Notes under the pieces: generated by a model | The model's input: only the letters and a program-made list of their open reading frames with translations | Database searches by the model: none | Told to the model about the DNA's origin: nothing | Translations under genes and position numbers: made by a program | NCBI RefSeq assembly: GCF_022201045.2 | Contig: NC_068556.1 | Coordinates: 22,301,501-22,365,500 of the forward strand | DNA length: 64,000 bases | Direction: 5' to 3' | Source of the DNA: Citrus sinensis | Lineage: Eukaryota > Streptophyta > Magnoliopsida > Sapindales > Rutaceae | Part shown: piece after piece, positions 34,313-46,430 of the stretch | Numbering within the stretch: position 1 is the first letter of the stretch | Layout: the number at the start of each line of letters is the position of its first letter

Positions 34313-36291
34313 GTTTGTGAACTCTTCCTCAGATTTTTCTTGTTTAATCTGCCAATAGATAATCTAAGCCAGTGGATCCTAATATTAAAATCACAATTTA
34401 TATCCAGCTATACTGTTACTCATCTATATAACGACTTTCAAAACTATTAAAATTGTTATTGTATAGATGAATATCATATTAATTAGGAAACGAATCGATT
34501 TCTAAATATTACGAACATTATTCAACTCAAATCCATACGTTCTATTAGTTATGAACTACAACTTAGATTTATCATTTATATATATATGTGTGTGTGTGTG
34601 TGACTAAAAGTTTGTATTTGTCTAGAAAACAAATATGTTTTGGTACTATTAAACTTGGTGAAAATAATATAGTATTAGTGTTATTTATAACCATTTACAT
34701 AATATTAAAAATAAGTGATAGTGACACGACCCGCTCTAACTTATATGTTAAATATGAGGCAAATCATGTGGTCTAATCACTAAAACTCATGGCACAAATT
34801 TAATTCATGAACATATAAAAAATGGCCCCTACCATAAACACATAATAACTTTTGTGCCTCATCTGAAAAAATACATTAAAAAATTGCACAGTTCATATCT
34901 CACTATACATACTTACATTACAAATATATACATAAAAACATTAGCAACATAAATGTGCACAAAATGTAAGTCATTCAGCAATGCGTCTTGTGGTCCAACC
35001 TCAATTGATCTGCACGAAATCCTGCAGAATCCTAAGATAAATAGGAAAATAATGAGCATGCGGTTCAGTGAATGGATATAAATTTATATATAAAAAATAA
35101 AATTGCGTACTAGGGTTTATACATAATCACGTGATATAACTCCACACTAAGTGTAATGCATCAGCAAACATGGGAATTATACATGCATAACCAAAACTCA
35201 CCAAATAGTACCCAAAGAAAATAACTCTCAATACTTGCCAGGATCATTATTACACGAGTACAATGAGCGAAAAACCTCTTAATACCCTACAGAATTTAAC
35301 TACATCACATGGGTAAAATAATTTAACTCTCAATACGCATGTGGAAAAGTTGTTATGAAACATATAGTGATTGGCAATCACATCTCATGACTCAATCAAA
35401 CATATAATATGCGTACATGTAATCATAACATAATATTAAATCATACTATGAAACATAAATGATTCATAGAAAACATAATAGTAATAATAGTATCAACTCA
35501 CAAATTATGTTTCACTCCAAGGTTCGTTGGGGTTCCTAAATTCTCGGATTTCTCCTAAAATACAGGATTTAAAAATTAACAATTAGAACTAATATAAAAA
35601 CTTATACGTATAAAAATCATAACTACTTAAATTTCATAAATCTATTACTCACTGACTCACTTAATATAGATCTAACTGTCCAATTCTATTTCCCGTAATA
35701 TGTCCCTCAATTCCAGTTTTTAAATTCTTTTTCACTCTCGGGTTTTCCTTCTTTCTTCTTATTTCCTTTTTCTTTTCTTTCTCTCTTTCTCTTTTATTTT
35801 CTCATTGTCTTTGTTTCGATCTCAGTTGGAAATGATATCTAATTGTCCAGCAATCTCAATTTTCAACTTGATAAAATGAAGTAGCTCACAATATTTCTCA
35901 GTTGTATAGCCACTGGCCCGTCGAATCCAAGCAAGCAGGTGAAGCATGCACGTGAACTTACGAAGCAGCAGCTGGCTGTTTTCAAGTCAACAAGCCATGA
36001 GCGGCCTCTTAATGCACAAGCAGTGCATGACAAATAGAAAATATTTACATAAAGATGAAAATAACCAAAAGTGGTCACTATTCAAATGGCATCTACATGT
36101 TATAGAAATAGCATAAAACAAGTAAGGAAAAATTAGGATTTTAATAAGATTAGAGCAAATAACTTGACTGCTAATTAGAAGTTAATAAATAAAATAATAA
36201 AGAAATTAATATTTTATTTATACTCTATTACTAAAATACACGTGACAAAAGTATTTAAAAGCGTATTCAAAAGCTTAGTAGAACTTAAATC
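34313..36291. other. Repeat-like AT-rich stretch, possibly a Gypsy-type LTR
   Basis: No gene is supported. The segment from about 34720 (GTGACACGACCCGCTC) through ATAATGAGCATGCGGTTCAG near 35053 to a pyrimidine-rich stretch near 35740-35810 resembles parts of large plant LTRs. No coding region or second LTR is visible. A (GT)n run sits at 34588-34601. Confidence 0.35.
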
Positions 36292-36967
36292 TAGGGATGA
36301 CAATGGGGTGGGGTGGGGGTAGGGAGGCCTACCACATTCTCCACCCCACTAAATTTTTTTGCTTCCATTTCCCACCCCATTCCCCAGTAAATTTAGTTGG
36401 GTGGGAATGGGGAATCCCCATGTGGAGAATGATTTCTCTATCCCCACCACATTTCTCATTTATCAATTTTATAGTAGGTATAGATACATAATTTCAATAA
36501 ATTAAAAATTAGAGACTTAAAATAAAATTATCACCATATTATAAAGTATTTAAATTATTTAAAAAAACTAAAAGTTTAAAATAATATCTTAAAATGATAT
36601 CAAAATTAAAAAATGTTCGAAGAGAGCAGCACCATAAAATAGAAAAAAAAACATAACAATATTTTAGAGTCGAAAAAGAATTATATCGTAGGGTTTTCTT
36701 TTAGTTATATCCTATTTATATTACATAAAAATAAAAATAAAATTTATTAATTGACATTATATTTTATAAAACAAAAATTATTAAATAAAATTAAAAAATA
36801 TTTATATATAATCAGGATTGAGGTGGGGTGGGGAGTACAAAACCAAACCCTTCTCCGTTAAGAATTTGAGGATTATTTTTCTCTCATTCCCTAAAAATTA
36901 TTTAAAATTTTCTCCATTTAGGGTGGGGCTCTGTGGGACCCCAAACCCGCGAAGGATTTTGTCATCC
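36292..36967. mobile_element. hAT-like non-autonomous element (MITE)
   Basis: The left end is TAGGGATGACAATGGGG and the right end, read on the other strand, is AGGATGACAAAATCC, an imperfect terminal inverted repeat. The flanks CTTAAATC (36284-36291) and TTTAAATC (36968-36975) form an 8-bp target duplication with one mismatch, the size expected for hAT elements. Both ends have G-rich GGGGTGGGG blocks around an AT-rich centre. There is no transposase gene. It lies about 260 bp upstream of the T7 start codon. Confidence 0.7.
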
Positions 36968-37228
36968 TTTAAATCAAGAGAGGATTCTGTTGTAAGAAAA
37001 TTACTTGTCTTTATAATTTACGAAAAAGGAAATAAAACAATTAAAAAATTATAATAACAAAAGTAAAGAAGCGAGTAGTATAAGAAAATACATATATTAA
37101 AAAAATATATAATAACAAAAGCAGAGAAGCCAGTAATATAACAATATATATACACACACATAAAACCAAACCCTAGAGTATACGTGAAGAAAAGAAGAAG
37201 AAGAAGAAGAAGGAAAAAAAAACCTAAA

Positions 37229-39607
37229 ATGATATCTAACCAGACCCGCATCCGTCCCTCTCCGCTGCCAACATCCTCAGCCACCAGGCAGCTGGCTCAC
37301 AGTCCGTTACTTCTCCGACGAGTTCGGGCAGCAGGTTTTACTCCAAGAACAGATTTTTCTTGCAAACTTTCTCACGGCCATGAAAGTTATAATTTTCCGG
37401 AGAAAATAATCGCCACTACCCGAAAGAGAGGAATACGGCCACCAAATATCAAACAGAGTGAAGTAGCCGGAGCGGCTGCCGGCGCTGGTGAAGATGAAGA
37501 GGAAGAAGAAGAAAAGAAGGAAAGTGGTGAGCCAGTGGAGGATCGGTTGAGTGAAGAAGAAAAAAAGAAAATTTGTGAGTTTGCGGAGAGATTGGGTGAG
37601 GAAGAGAAGATAAGAATTTTTGAGATTTTGATGGGATTGAGCGAAGAAGAGAAGAGGAAACTTAGTGAGATAGTGGAGGAATGGAATTCTGGAGGGGAAG
37701 ACGGGAAAATTGGTGAGCTTGTGGAGGGTTTGAGCAGAGAAGGGAAAAGGAAACTTTGCGGGGTCTTGAAGGATTTGAGCGACGGGGATAAAGAAAAGAT
37801 AACAGAGTTATTGGAGAGATTGAACGAAAAACAAACGAGGAAGCTAATCGAGCTTGTAGAGAGCTTGAGCGAAGAAGGATTGAAGAGAGTCAGTAAGCAT
37901 GTGTTGGCGAGCGGCGGAGTTGAAAGCAACAATGCATTTGAGTTGCTGCTTATAGATGGATTAAGCAAAGAAGATAGGAAAAGAGTTAGAAATTTTGCAT
38001 GTAGCGTGGCCATTTTCAAGATTTTGTTGTGCCTGCGTGAAATTGTTAAGGTTGATGATGGAATCAGCAAAGAAGAGTTGGTGAAGGATATTAGACATTT
38101 TTGGGAGGGAGAAAATAACACAATTGCTAAATTCCTGAAGTCATTGGAAGTAGATTATCAAGATGAAGTAAGAGAAATTAGAGAGTCCTTGGTAAAACTT
38201 AAAGAGTCTACGGAAAAAGAAAAAAAGAAAAGTAATAAAGATTCTGTGGAAGGGTCCCGAGATGGTGAAACCGTGAAAATTAAAAAGATTCTGAAGAGAT
38301 GGGGCTTGAGCGAGAAAGATATGAAGCCCGCTTTAGAGTTAGTGGATGGATTGAGTGAGGGCAGCAGAGTGAATTCGAGAAAGTTCCTTGAGAGCTTAGA
38401 GGAAGAAGCCGCTAAGATTTTAAAGCTTAAGGATTTGGCCAACGGCTTCTTAAACAAAGATCTTGAGAAGTATATTAAGAAGGCCTCCTTGAATCTTTCG
38501 CCGAGGCTAGAATTTATCAAAAAGGTTTCTGTTCATTTAGGGGTTCATCTCTTATCGGGTATTGTTGCTTACGCATCCATGAAGATGTGTCCCCCAAAAG
38601 CTGCGGCCTTCAAGAAAAATTACTCTCATTTTCTATCTCCTCTGCTTTTTCGTAAGTAAACTATTTGTAACGCCTTTTTTTTATATACGTTTTCATCAGA
38701 TTTGTTATATATGCCGTTAGTATGTTTACATTTGATTGTGTATTTTGTCAGTCATACCAACATGCAAGGCTTTCAAGAAAGAAATATCCAAGCAAAAATA
38801 TGATTCCACGGCCGGGCTTCTCGTGAGTGCGGTTCACACTGCTTTTGGTGTATTCTGGGCCGATGTACACCTTGCTAATTCGAATGGTTTTGTATTCCTG
38901 CTGGATTTACATTTTCTTCATATCAAGTTCATGTTAATTCAAACCAAAACTATAATTAATTAATTACTGCCTGATATCAATCAATGGTTGTTCACAGGAA
39001 GGATCATGCTCGCGGCATTACTTACAGCCACATATATCCTTTTTCATGTAAGTTTGGGAGCTGTCTTTGAGGTTGTTGTGAAGGACGACGGGGATCTGAG
39101 CTGTTTTAGACCATCCAATTACTCCCTCTCTATGACCATAGCCTTCCTTGTTAGCTTTCTCCAGGTCAGTTGTATTGCTCTTTCGAGCGATTATAACTCT
39201 AATTCATTGTTAGTAAGAGTACAATATTAATTTAATTATCTTGTGTTTTAAGAACAATTTGTGATATAAAATGAACATATTTTTGTCGTATAGTAAGTAC
39301 TCGTCTCCATGTTAATGCGTACCGACATATCTTTTTATGATGTATATGTATAGTGGATGTTACGGTGTGCTATAATTTTGTTTATCTGAAATTGATTTTG
39401 TAGATTTTCAACCGAGGGCTTCTTATTACTGCAATTGACGCTGGATTCGGTGTTTTGGTGTTCACCATGTTTGCGTTATATGATGCCGGGAAGATCTTGA
39501 AGCGTTCTGACAGTGATGACCACCACAAGGCGTCTGCTCATCTTTACTGGGACTTGTATGGCCTCTTCATCTGCTCAGTCAAGATGCTATCTATGCTACA
39601 TTCATAA
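37229..39607 (+). CDS. T7: organelle-presequence TMBIM-like protein with 15-residue repeat domain
   Basis: Exons 37229-38651, 38752-38886, 38998-39164 and 39404-39607 give 642 aa; all phases agree and no stop interrupts. Order: presequence (~1-85, nearly the same as that of the L22 gene), acidic run EDEEEEEEKKE (~90-100), then about eight tandem 15-residue units from residue 107 with consensus LSEEEKRKLxELVEG. A charged helical linker follows. From ~428 there is a TMBIM (Bax inhibitor-1/LIFEGUARD)-type membrane domain: FIKKVSVHLG, exon 2 ending WADVHLANSNG, exon 3 RIMLAALLTATYILFH, exon 4 FALYDAGKIL and HLYWDLYGLF. The two aspartates of the family's TM6 and TM7 positions are kept. Plant TMBIM proteins are normally ~240 aa without presequence. 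Function is not known; a membrane role in plastid or mitochondrion is inferred. Confidence 0.85.
37547..37915 (+). repeat. Coding tandem repeat, ~8 units of 45 bp (15 aa)
   Basis: Within T7 exon 1 successive units begin LSEEEKKK, LGEEEKIR, LSEEEKRK, (a diverged 16-residue unit), LSREGKRK, LSDGDKEK, LNEKQTRK and LSEEGLKR, each followed by a hydrophobic-E-hydrophobic end such as ELVEG or ELLER. The units are amphipathic and strongly charged, probably helical. Remnants of the same repeat occur in T8 (around 41410-41480). Confidence 0.85.
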
Positions 39608-41174
39608 ACACACAGATTTGGGGTACCAAATGGAAGTACCTTTCCAAGTTGTTTGATTTTATTTTTTCAGTTTTGCAAAGAAAATGGAGTACCTTGCAGC
39701 ATAGTTATATTACAGTTAGGGATTTACTAAAGGTCTGGATTCTTAGAATTATACTATTTGTACAAGAGAGATATTGATCCCAATAATGACTCAACCCTCA
39801 TCCCCAATGTGAAGGGAGGGACAACCCCAACCACTCAGTGGCTGTCTTAATTACTAAGTGAAAGACATTGAATTGACTGCTTTGTAAGAAGTTTTTTATT
39901 TTTATTTTAAAACGGAAAAATATCACCCCCGAAACATTTTTAAATTTTGATATAAAAAAATGACAAATTTATCTTTTAGTGAAGATATTTCTAATTTTTA
40001 AATATATAAAGAAAGTTTCAAACAACTCTAATTTATCTTATCTCACAAATGTATTAGTATTAATAGTAAATAAATAAAACCATTTTATCATACCAACCCC
40101 CACTTCTCAGTTAGCCTCACTGTAAATTTTAAAATAATCTTAATCTCTCAATATACCCACATTTAATCTCCACTTTACTCTTATTGTAATTGTTATCATT
40201 TTTGTAAACGCCCTACCCTATAAAACTTAAAAAATCTGCATTAAAAAAATAAGCTCTAACAATCTTTCTCTTTCTCTTTGTATCATCAATGCCTCTCAAA
40301 AACGATTTATCATCAGTGCAGGTGGTTCAGGTGTGGGTTTCTTTTGTTAAAATTTTGGTTACTTGAATCCAATTAGAGTTATATATTGATGAAATTTTGT
40401 GGCGGCAGGTAATGAATGGATTTGCCCCATGATGCTAGCGTTGTAGCAGCAATTTTATCTTGAATTTTGTCCTTTGATAAAATTGTAGTTTCGGAATAAT
40501 GCATAAGCTTAAATGCTCACTATAAAATCGAGAACAGAAATTGAGGTATCAAAACTTTAAACTTACTTCTTGTTAAAAGAAATTAGGCTTCTTCAACTGC
40601 ATTCCTTTATATTATTTTTAATTTTCGTACACCATATACCAATATCACTCGAAGCAACAAATACTAATGATCTTTATCTTCTACACATAGATTTTTTTTT
40701 TTCTTTTCCGTACTTGTTTATTGTTTTTTAAAAATGAAATCCTTGTCTGCTGTTTCTTTTAATAACTGTATTTTTTAAAAGTTTATGAATGAGTGCACAT
40801 AATTACACAATGTTCAAAGTATATTATAGAATATAAATAATCTCATTCTTTATAAAAATATAAAAAAAATTATTAATATTAATATATGGTTAGAATTTAA
40901 CTTTTTTTTTAATCTATCAATCCCTCTTTATGCAGAAGAATTTTGCTTAAAAAATTCATATCCCAGTAAAAGACCTATGAAAGAAATTAATAAAAATGGT
41001 ATTGGTAGTGGACCAGAATTTTTACATCTGACGAATTGCATATATTTCAACCAATAAGAATCTACAAACATAAATGTGATACATCCTAAAACCTTGAAAT
41101 ATTTCTTCTTCTCTTTAAAATCCTAAACCGTAATGTATTTGTGCTTCAAATACTAACAAGAAATCCTCCAATTA
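39608..41174. other. Spacer between T7 and T8
   Basis: AT-rich intergenic DNA. The T7 3' UTR probably occupies the first ~150 bp. No gene or clear element is seen. Confidence 0.5.
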
Positions 41175-42805
41175 ATGCTATCTAGATCGACCCCTACTCT
41201 CTGGTGCTCACATGGTCCGGCTCCGCCACCGGTGTGGGTGACAACCCGATACATCTCCGACGGGGTCGAGTTGGTTTCCGTCAACCAACCCTTCTTGCAG
41301 GCCCCTCGCGTCAATAAAATTATTACTATATCCAAGGAAATTTTTGTTGGTCCTTTGAAAAAAGGAAAATAGGAAATCGTTATTAACTTCAAATAATAAC
41401 AGTGAAAGAGAAGTTAGTGAGATTTTGGGGGTACGTAGCAGTGAAGAAGACAAGAAGAAAATGATTGGGTTTTTGGAGGCCTTCTGTCAAGAGATATAGA
41501 TGAAGCATGCAGCGGGGTTCGGCGAAGGGTATAAGCTATAGATGTTTATGAGGCCATGAAGAGCAAGAGCGAACCTTTTGGTCGCTTCAGCTTCAGCGAG
41601 AGGGAAATCAAGAAAATTAAAAGATTTTGCCGAGTGCTTGGTGAGAGAAGAAATGAACAAAATTCGTATGGTTATGGAGGGAAAGAGTGAACGAGGATCC
41701 AGAATATTAATGAGCTTGTTGCTTGCTTGAGCAAAGATGACAATAAGAAACTTGGTGATCGTAAAAGGCTAGAGAGAGTAAAAAATGAAGAAAGTTAGAA
41801 AGTGGCACCCTCAACACTCTCAGACTTGCACTTTTCAATGTGGCTATTGCTGCCTTTGGTGTAGTCTTGGCCGATGTTCGCATTGCCAACTCAAATGGTT
41901 TGCACTCCAGCTACTTGCTAGCTCCATTTTTTTTAATTTTTCTTAGGTTCTTCATGTAACTTCAAATTAATCTTTTTCAATCGTTAATTTGCTCGATCAT
42001 CACCGCATTAATCATGCTGGGAGCATTAAATTCAACTTTAGCTCTGTTTCTTCTACAAATTTCGCTCGCTTACGCCCTGATGGTTTTCAATAACAAGGAC
42101 TTGAGCAAATTTGAATCAGACATTAATGCTCACTATTCTGTAACTACTCCTGCTATCATCAATAATTTTATCCAGGTTAGTTCTTCTTATTACTGTCTTG
42201 TAAGACTACTAATGCTGCTGCTTTTGGTTAATGTTTGTTCTGAGAACAATTTGTGGTGAACTAATTAAACTATTGATGGGTCCCCTCGCGACACATGTCA
42301 ATTACTCATGCCATATCTTGTTCATTATGTGCATTACACAATGCAGGTTATCAACCCAGGCCCTATTACTGCTGCAGTTGACACTGGACTCAGTTGTATA
42401 CCATTTCCAGTACCAGTAGTTTCTAACATCGCGATGGTCTTCAAGGGTTTTTACAATGATGACGACTATATGGTGGCGTCCATTCATCTTTTCTGGGGAT
42501 TGTACGGCCTCTTTATCTGCATAATCAAGGCTTTTGCGATGCTATCTTGCGTCTTAATAATCTCAAGTAGGAGTTTTGGGATTGCTATCTGGCCTCTTTA
42601 TCAAGGCTACGGGGATGCTATTTGGTTGAGCAGTTTGTTTATTAAACTACAGTATTACATTCACTATACCTTCATGTATATGGGGCCAAGAATGTCCTTT
42701 GACTCTGTGCTTAGCCTTGGATTTATATCGTCAGCTGTATTTTCGACAAATATATTTCTGGGCACGTACCAGATAAACACATTACTCTTTGAACTTGTTG
42801 TCTGA
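41175..42805 (+). pseudogene. T8: TMBIM-like gene with broken exon 1
   Basis: The ATG at 41175 opens a presequence-like stretch (MLSRSTPTLWCSHG) that ends in a stop at about 41370. After it, decayed 15-residue-repeat sequence (SSEEDKKKMIGFLEAF) runs to ~41790 with several stops. Exon 2 (ending 41897, FGVVLADVRIANSNG), exon 3 (about 42013-42175, IMLGALNSTLALFLLQ) and exon 4 (42347-42805, VINPGPITAAVDTG, then DDDYMVASIHLFWGLYGLFI) are open. The first membrane segment is missing, and the exon 3 acceptor seems lost: ACCGCATTAATC stands where other copies have CACAG. Exon 4 continues ~65 codons beyond the normal end. Confidence 0.7.
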
Positions 42806-44206
42806 TCTTTCCCCTTATGATTAATTTTGCAATGCTGTTGGTGTCTTTGCTTCGGGGTCTTTCTTGCAGTTAAAGCATATCCGGTTTCTTGCTGCTAAAT
42901 AGTGCAGATATTTTGATTGACTGAAGTTGCTTGGTTTCTAGAAAATTTTTACAGCATGAATTCTGATCCGTTGCTATTGAAGGAACGTTTCAGTCAAAAA
43001 ACCAAGAACAGCCTTCTAGGCAAACGATAACGATTTAAGGCTATGTTTGGAAGGTAGAATTGGATTGAATTGGCTTTTAGGATTGAATTGGATTAAATTG
43101 AATTATATGTAATGCTATCTTTTGTTTGGTACAATATTAAACAGGATTATGTTAATTTAATTTATTAAAGTTAAATAATTATTTGAATATTATAATATTT
43201 TTAAATTATATTGATGATTATGGACTTTAATATTTAATATTCAATACTACTATAAAGAAATATTTGATTATTTTTATCTTTAATATTCAATACTAGTTTA
43301 GAGTAGTTTTCTAATCAGAGATTTTTGACTTTATTAAAGTCAGGAATCAGCTAATAGATAAAAAAATTTAGATTTTAATACACTATATGACAAAATACAT
43401 TGCATTGGAGTCTGTGTTTATTTTATCTTTTAGTTGATTCCTAACTTTATTAAAGTCAGAGTTTCCTGATTGGAAAATTACTATACTAATTTAAATAAAT
43501 TAAAGAATAAAATTTTGATATTTAATCTTAAATTAAAAATAATTTTAAAAAATTTATTGAATTTTTTTTATATTGTAAATAATATAAATTTACAGGTTAT
43601 AAAAATTATAAAACAAATTTTGAAGTTTAATTTTTATTAAAATATTAGGTTAAATAAAAAATAAACTAGTCATAAATAGGATAGAAACTTTTCGTTTAAT
43701 TTTCTCCCACTTAATCCCATATAAAAATATGGATTAATAATCTTATTAGTTTAAATAAAATTTTAACCTACTTAATAGTTCATGACAACTAAACATACTA
43801 TAAATTAAATTATTTTCTTAATCTCAAAATCTAATCCAATTTCACAATTTATCCAAGCTCCCAAACTTAGAATCCCTGTACTAGACAATAGAAATGTTAT
43901 AGACATGTAGCATAAAACAGTAATTTATTTTATTTTAGTATGAATCGAATCGACACACCGTTTTAATGCTCAATTCTGAATCAACTGATTTAGGGTTATT
44001 TTTAGGGAGCATCCCTTAGATTTTCCATATTTACACTTAACGTCAAAAATATGACCACAAGTACACTTGCCTCCCCTGTCGTTTGTATGACCATGCTTTG
44101 ACCGTTCTGTGACTCGTACAAAGACAAAACTACCCCTAACACAAGAATAAGGATCCATAATGTATAACATAATAGCTACAGCTTCGGTTATTGTTGATTC
44201 ATTACA
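42806..44206. other. Spacer with nested MITE-like inverted repeats
   Basis: No gene. At about 43039 the words GGCTATGTTTGGAAGG and, at 43850-43870, TCCAAGCTCCCAAACTTAG look like the ends of a non-autonomous hAT or Harbinger element. A second inverted repeat lies inside it (see separate entry). Confidence 0.4.
43285..43500. repeat. Inverted repeat, MITE-like, nested
   Basis: Arms at about 43290-43365 and 43425-43500 are reverse complements with mismatches, each containing GACTTTATTAAAGTC-like or ACTTTATTAAAGTCAG sequence and a TAATCAG/CTGATTG border. This is consistent with a short non-autonomous DNA element. Confidence 0.5.
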
Positions 44207-44645
44207 AGGAAAATTATCATTTGTATATCCTTAATTTACTCTATTATCAAAAATGCTACAACACTTTAAGGGTGTATTAATCGTCCACCATAAGTTGACA
44301 AAATGTATATGCCGTCCACCAAACCGTTACTTGCCGTTTAAATAGAATGAAATCATAGGGGTAATTTAGTCTTTTCATATGATACAAGTGATAATTTAAG
44401 GGTATACAAGTGATAATAAGCGAATTTAAGGATATACAAGTGATAATTTTTATTTACTTTAATTTAAGTTTTAAAGGTAAAATCGTCAATTTGCTATAAT
44501 TCCATTAACTTTCAAACGGCAGCTAACGGTTTGGTGATCAGCAAATAACTTTTGTCAATTTAGGATGGACAATTGATATACGCTTAAAGTGTTTTAATAT
44601 TTTTTATAACAGAGTAAATATAAGGTATACAAATGATAATTTTTC
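44207..44645. mobile_element. Mutator-like MITE, copy 1
   Basis: Long terminal inverted repeats of about 130 bp. The left arm holds AAAATTATCATTTGTATA, then ATCAAAAATGCTACAACACT and CCGTCCACCAAACCGTTA; the right arm holds their reverse complements. The flanks TTCATTACA (44198-44206) and TTCATTAGA (44646-44654) form a 9-bp duplication with one mismatch, the size typical of Mutator-like elements. There is no coding sequence. It is the same family as the copy at 47397-47813. Confidence 0.82.
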
Positions 44646-46430
44646 TTCATTAGAATGATGACAAAAATACCTTCAAGATACCAGTGTGACATAAAAATCA
44701 TCTTGGAACAGCAATCCTATAGCATAAATAACCTACAACTTTTACGCACACCACCCCCAAAATCATCTGCCTGGAAGAGCTAAAACTTATTACTAATTTT
44801 TTTTTGTTTGCTTTTCTTTTTGCTAGTTCAACAGTTATCCAATATGAAACCAGCACTGTACATATCCATTTGTAGAAAAAATAATAATTAAATCATGCAC
44901 AAGTATCTTAGCATCAACTTTGCAGTGTTGGAATAACTTTGTAATGGCACGTGAAAAAGGCAAATCATGCATCAGTATCCAAGGTAATGGCACAGCAAAA
45001 TCATGAAAAAGGTATCTTAAAATTAAACCACGCTTCGGTAACAATATTAATAACCACAATTTCATTCTTATTGACAGCAAAATAGCAAAACAGGAGTGCA
45101 TTACCACGAATGTCTAAATTAGAAGCATAAACCCTAAGTTAATAGTGCCACTACCACTATCTATATCAAATGGCAAAAGAATTACCAATATTATGGAGCA
45201 CAGACAACCACCCTTTTCAGCTTCTTCAAAACAACACCGAAAACCCATCTTTCCTCACAAAACAAACACATAAAATCACTAATTTCTAGCAAGCATTGGT
45301 TTATTTAGCTGGAGGAAATTTTAAGAAGTTCGATATAAACAACAACATCCACATTCTTCATATCATAACAGTGCTAAATCCCATTTTTATTCAACAAACA
45401 AACTCACATAAAACCCCCCAAATTTCTAGCATCATAAGGTTTGATTAGCTCACAACTTCATAAATCAGATTGTAAAAGTGACAAATGACAAATGCATCAG
45501 CTTCGTCACACACATCAACAAAGCCATTTTTATTTTCAATTAGCAAAAAATGCCCTCAGTTTCTTCAATAAATAACCGATTTCCAAAAAAACAACAATCA
45601 TTAGTTTCTAACATGTAAGGAGCTTTTCCAAAGACCAACCTTTTATGTTAGGATCCCTCATCAACTAGATCTAGGATTAGGTGACACCCCCAAGGTCAAG
45701 AACGCAAGACCCTTGTCGCAAGGGCCAACTTCAAAGGATCAACCTAACTCTAATATCAATTGTTACAAACCCATAAGGTAGAATTCAATCGTAAAAATAG
45801 ACTTGTAATAGAAGGGTGCTTAGGGGTTAATGAACTAACAACTAGTCTTCCACTTAGTTGATGTGAGATCCCAAAATTTTACATAGTTCTACAGCAGTCA
45901 TTTTTGACACTGGCCATCTGCAAAACTCACTCATTACCACCTTTGAGCCACGACCTAATTAATCTTTCGTCGTTCATGACTTTGATTATGCTTTGCATCA
46001 GTGACTAAGCAGCTTTTGCTTTTCTTTTCTTTTTTACTAAAATTGTCTGAATACGAATTTACCCTCAAACATTCATAGTTTAATAGTCTACGAAACAATA
46101 TTGAAAAGGTGGGGGAGGTAAGTGTAATAACGATCATACTTTCTATCTAAGTGGAAATAAGATAAATCGCATGGAGGTCCCTAAAAATAACCCAAACGAC
46201 TACAGTACAAAACAGCACAGTGAAAGCAAAAGTGACAAACCAATACAATCCTAATTCCTAAAAGTCGGCCAAAGTTAAAAAAACATTTATTGTGCGAACG
46301 CAACAAAAATTCGATCAGCTTACAGAATGCACAGACTGAGACACCACCATATACAAACATAGTTTTCTTGACAATGCTTCTTCATTTTTAGACCAAAACC
46401 TTAAAGCAGCACAACAGAAAAACCCAACAA
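44646..46430. other. Spacer between MITE and T9
   Basis: AT-rich; no supported gene. The last ~300 bp before T9 may be its promoter. Confidence 0.5.

Noticed and set aside
37184..37228. Arg/Lys-rich N-terminal extension of T7
   Set aside because: It would need a non-ATG start. The first ATG (37229) aligns with the L22 and T2 starts.
37387..38121. Long minus-strand open frame (244 codons) opposite T7 exon 1
   Set aside because: It is the antisense of the 15-residue repeat block. The biased Glu/Lys codons leave the other strand open and give a Ser/Phe/Leu-rich translation with no homology.
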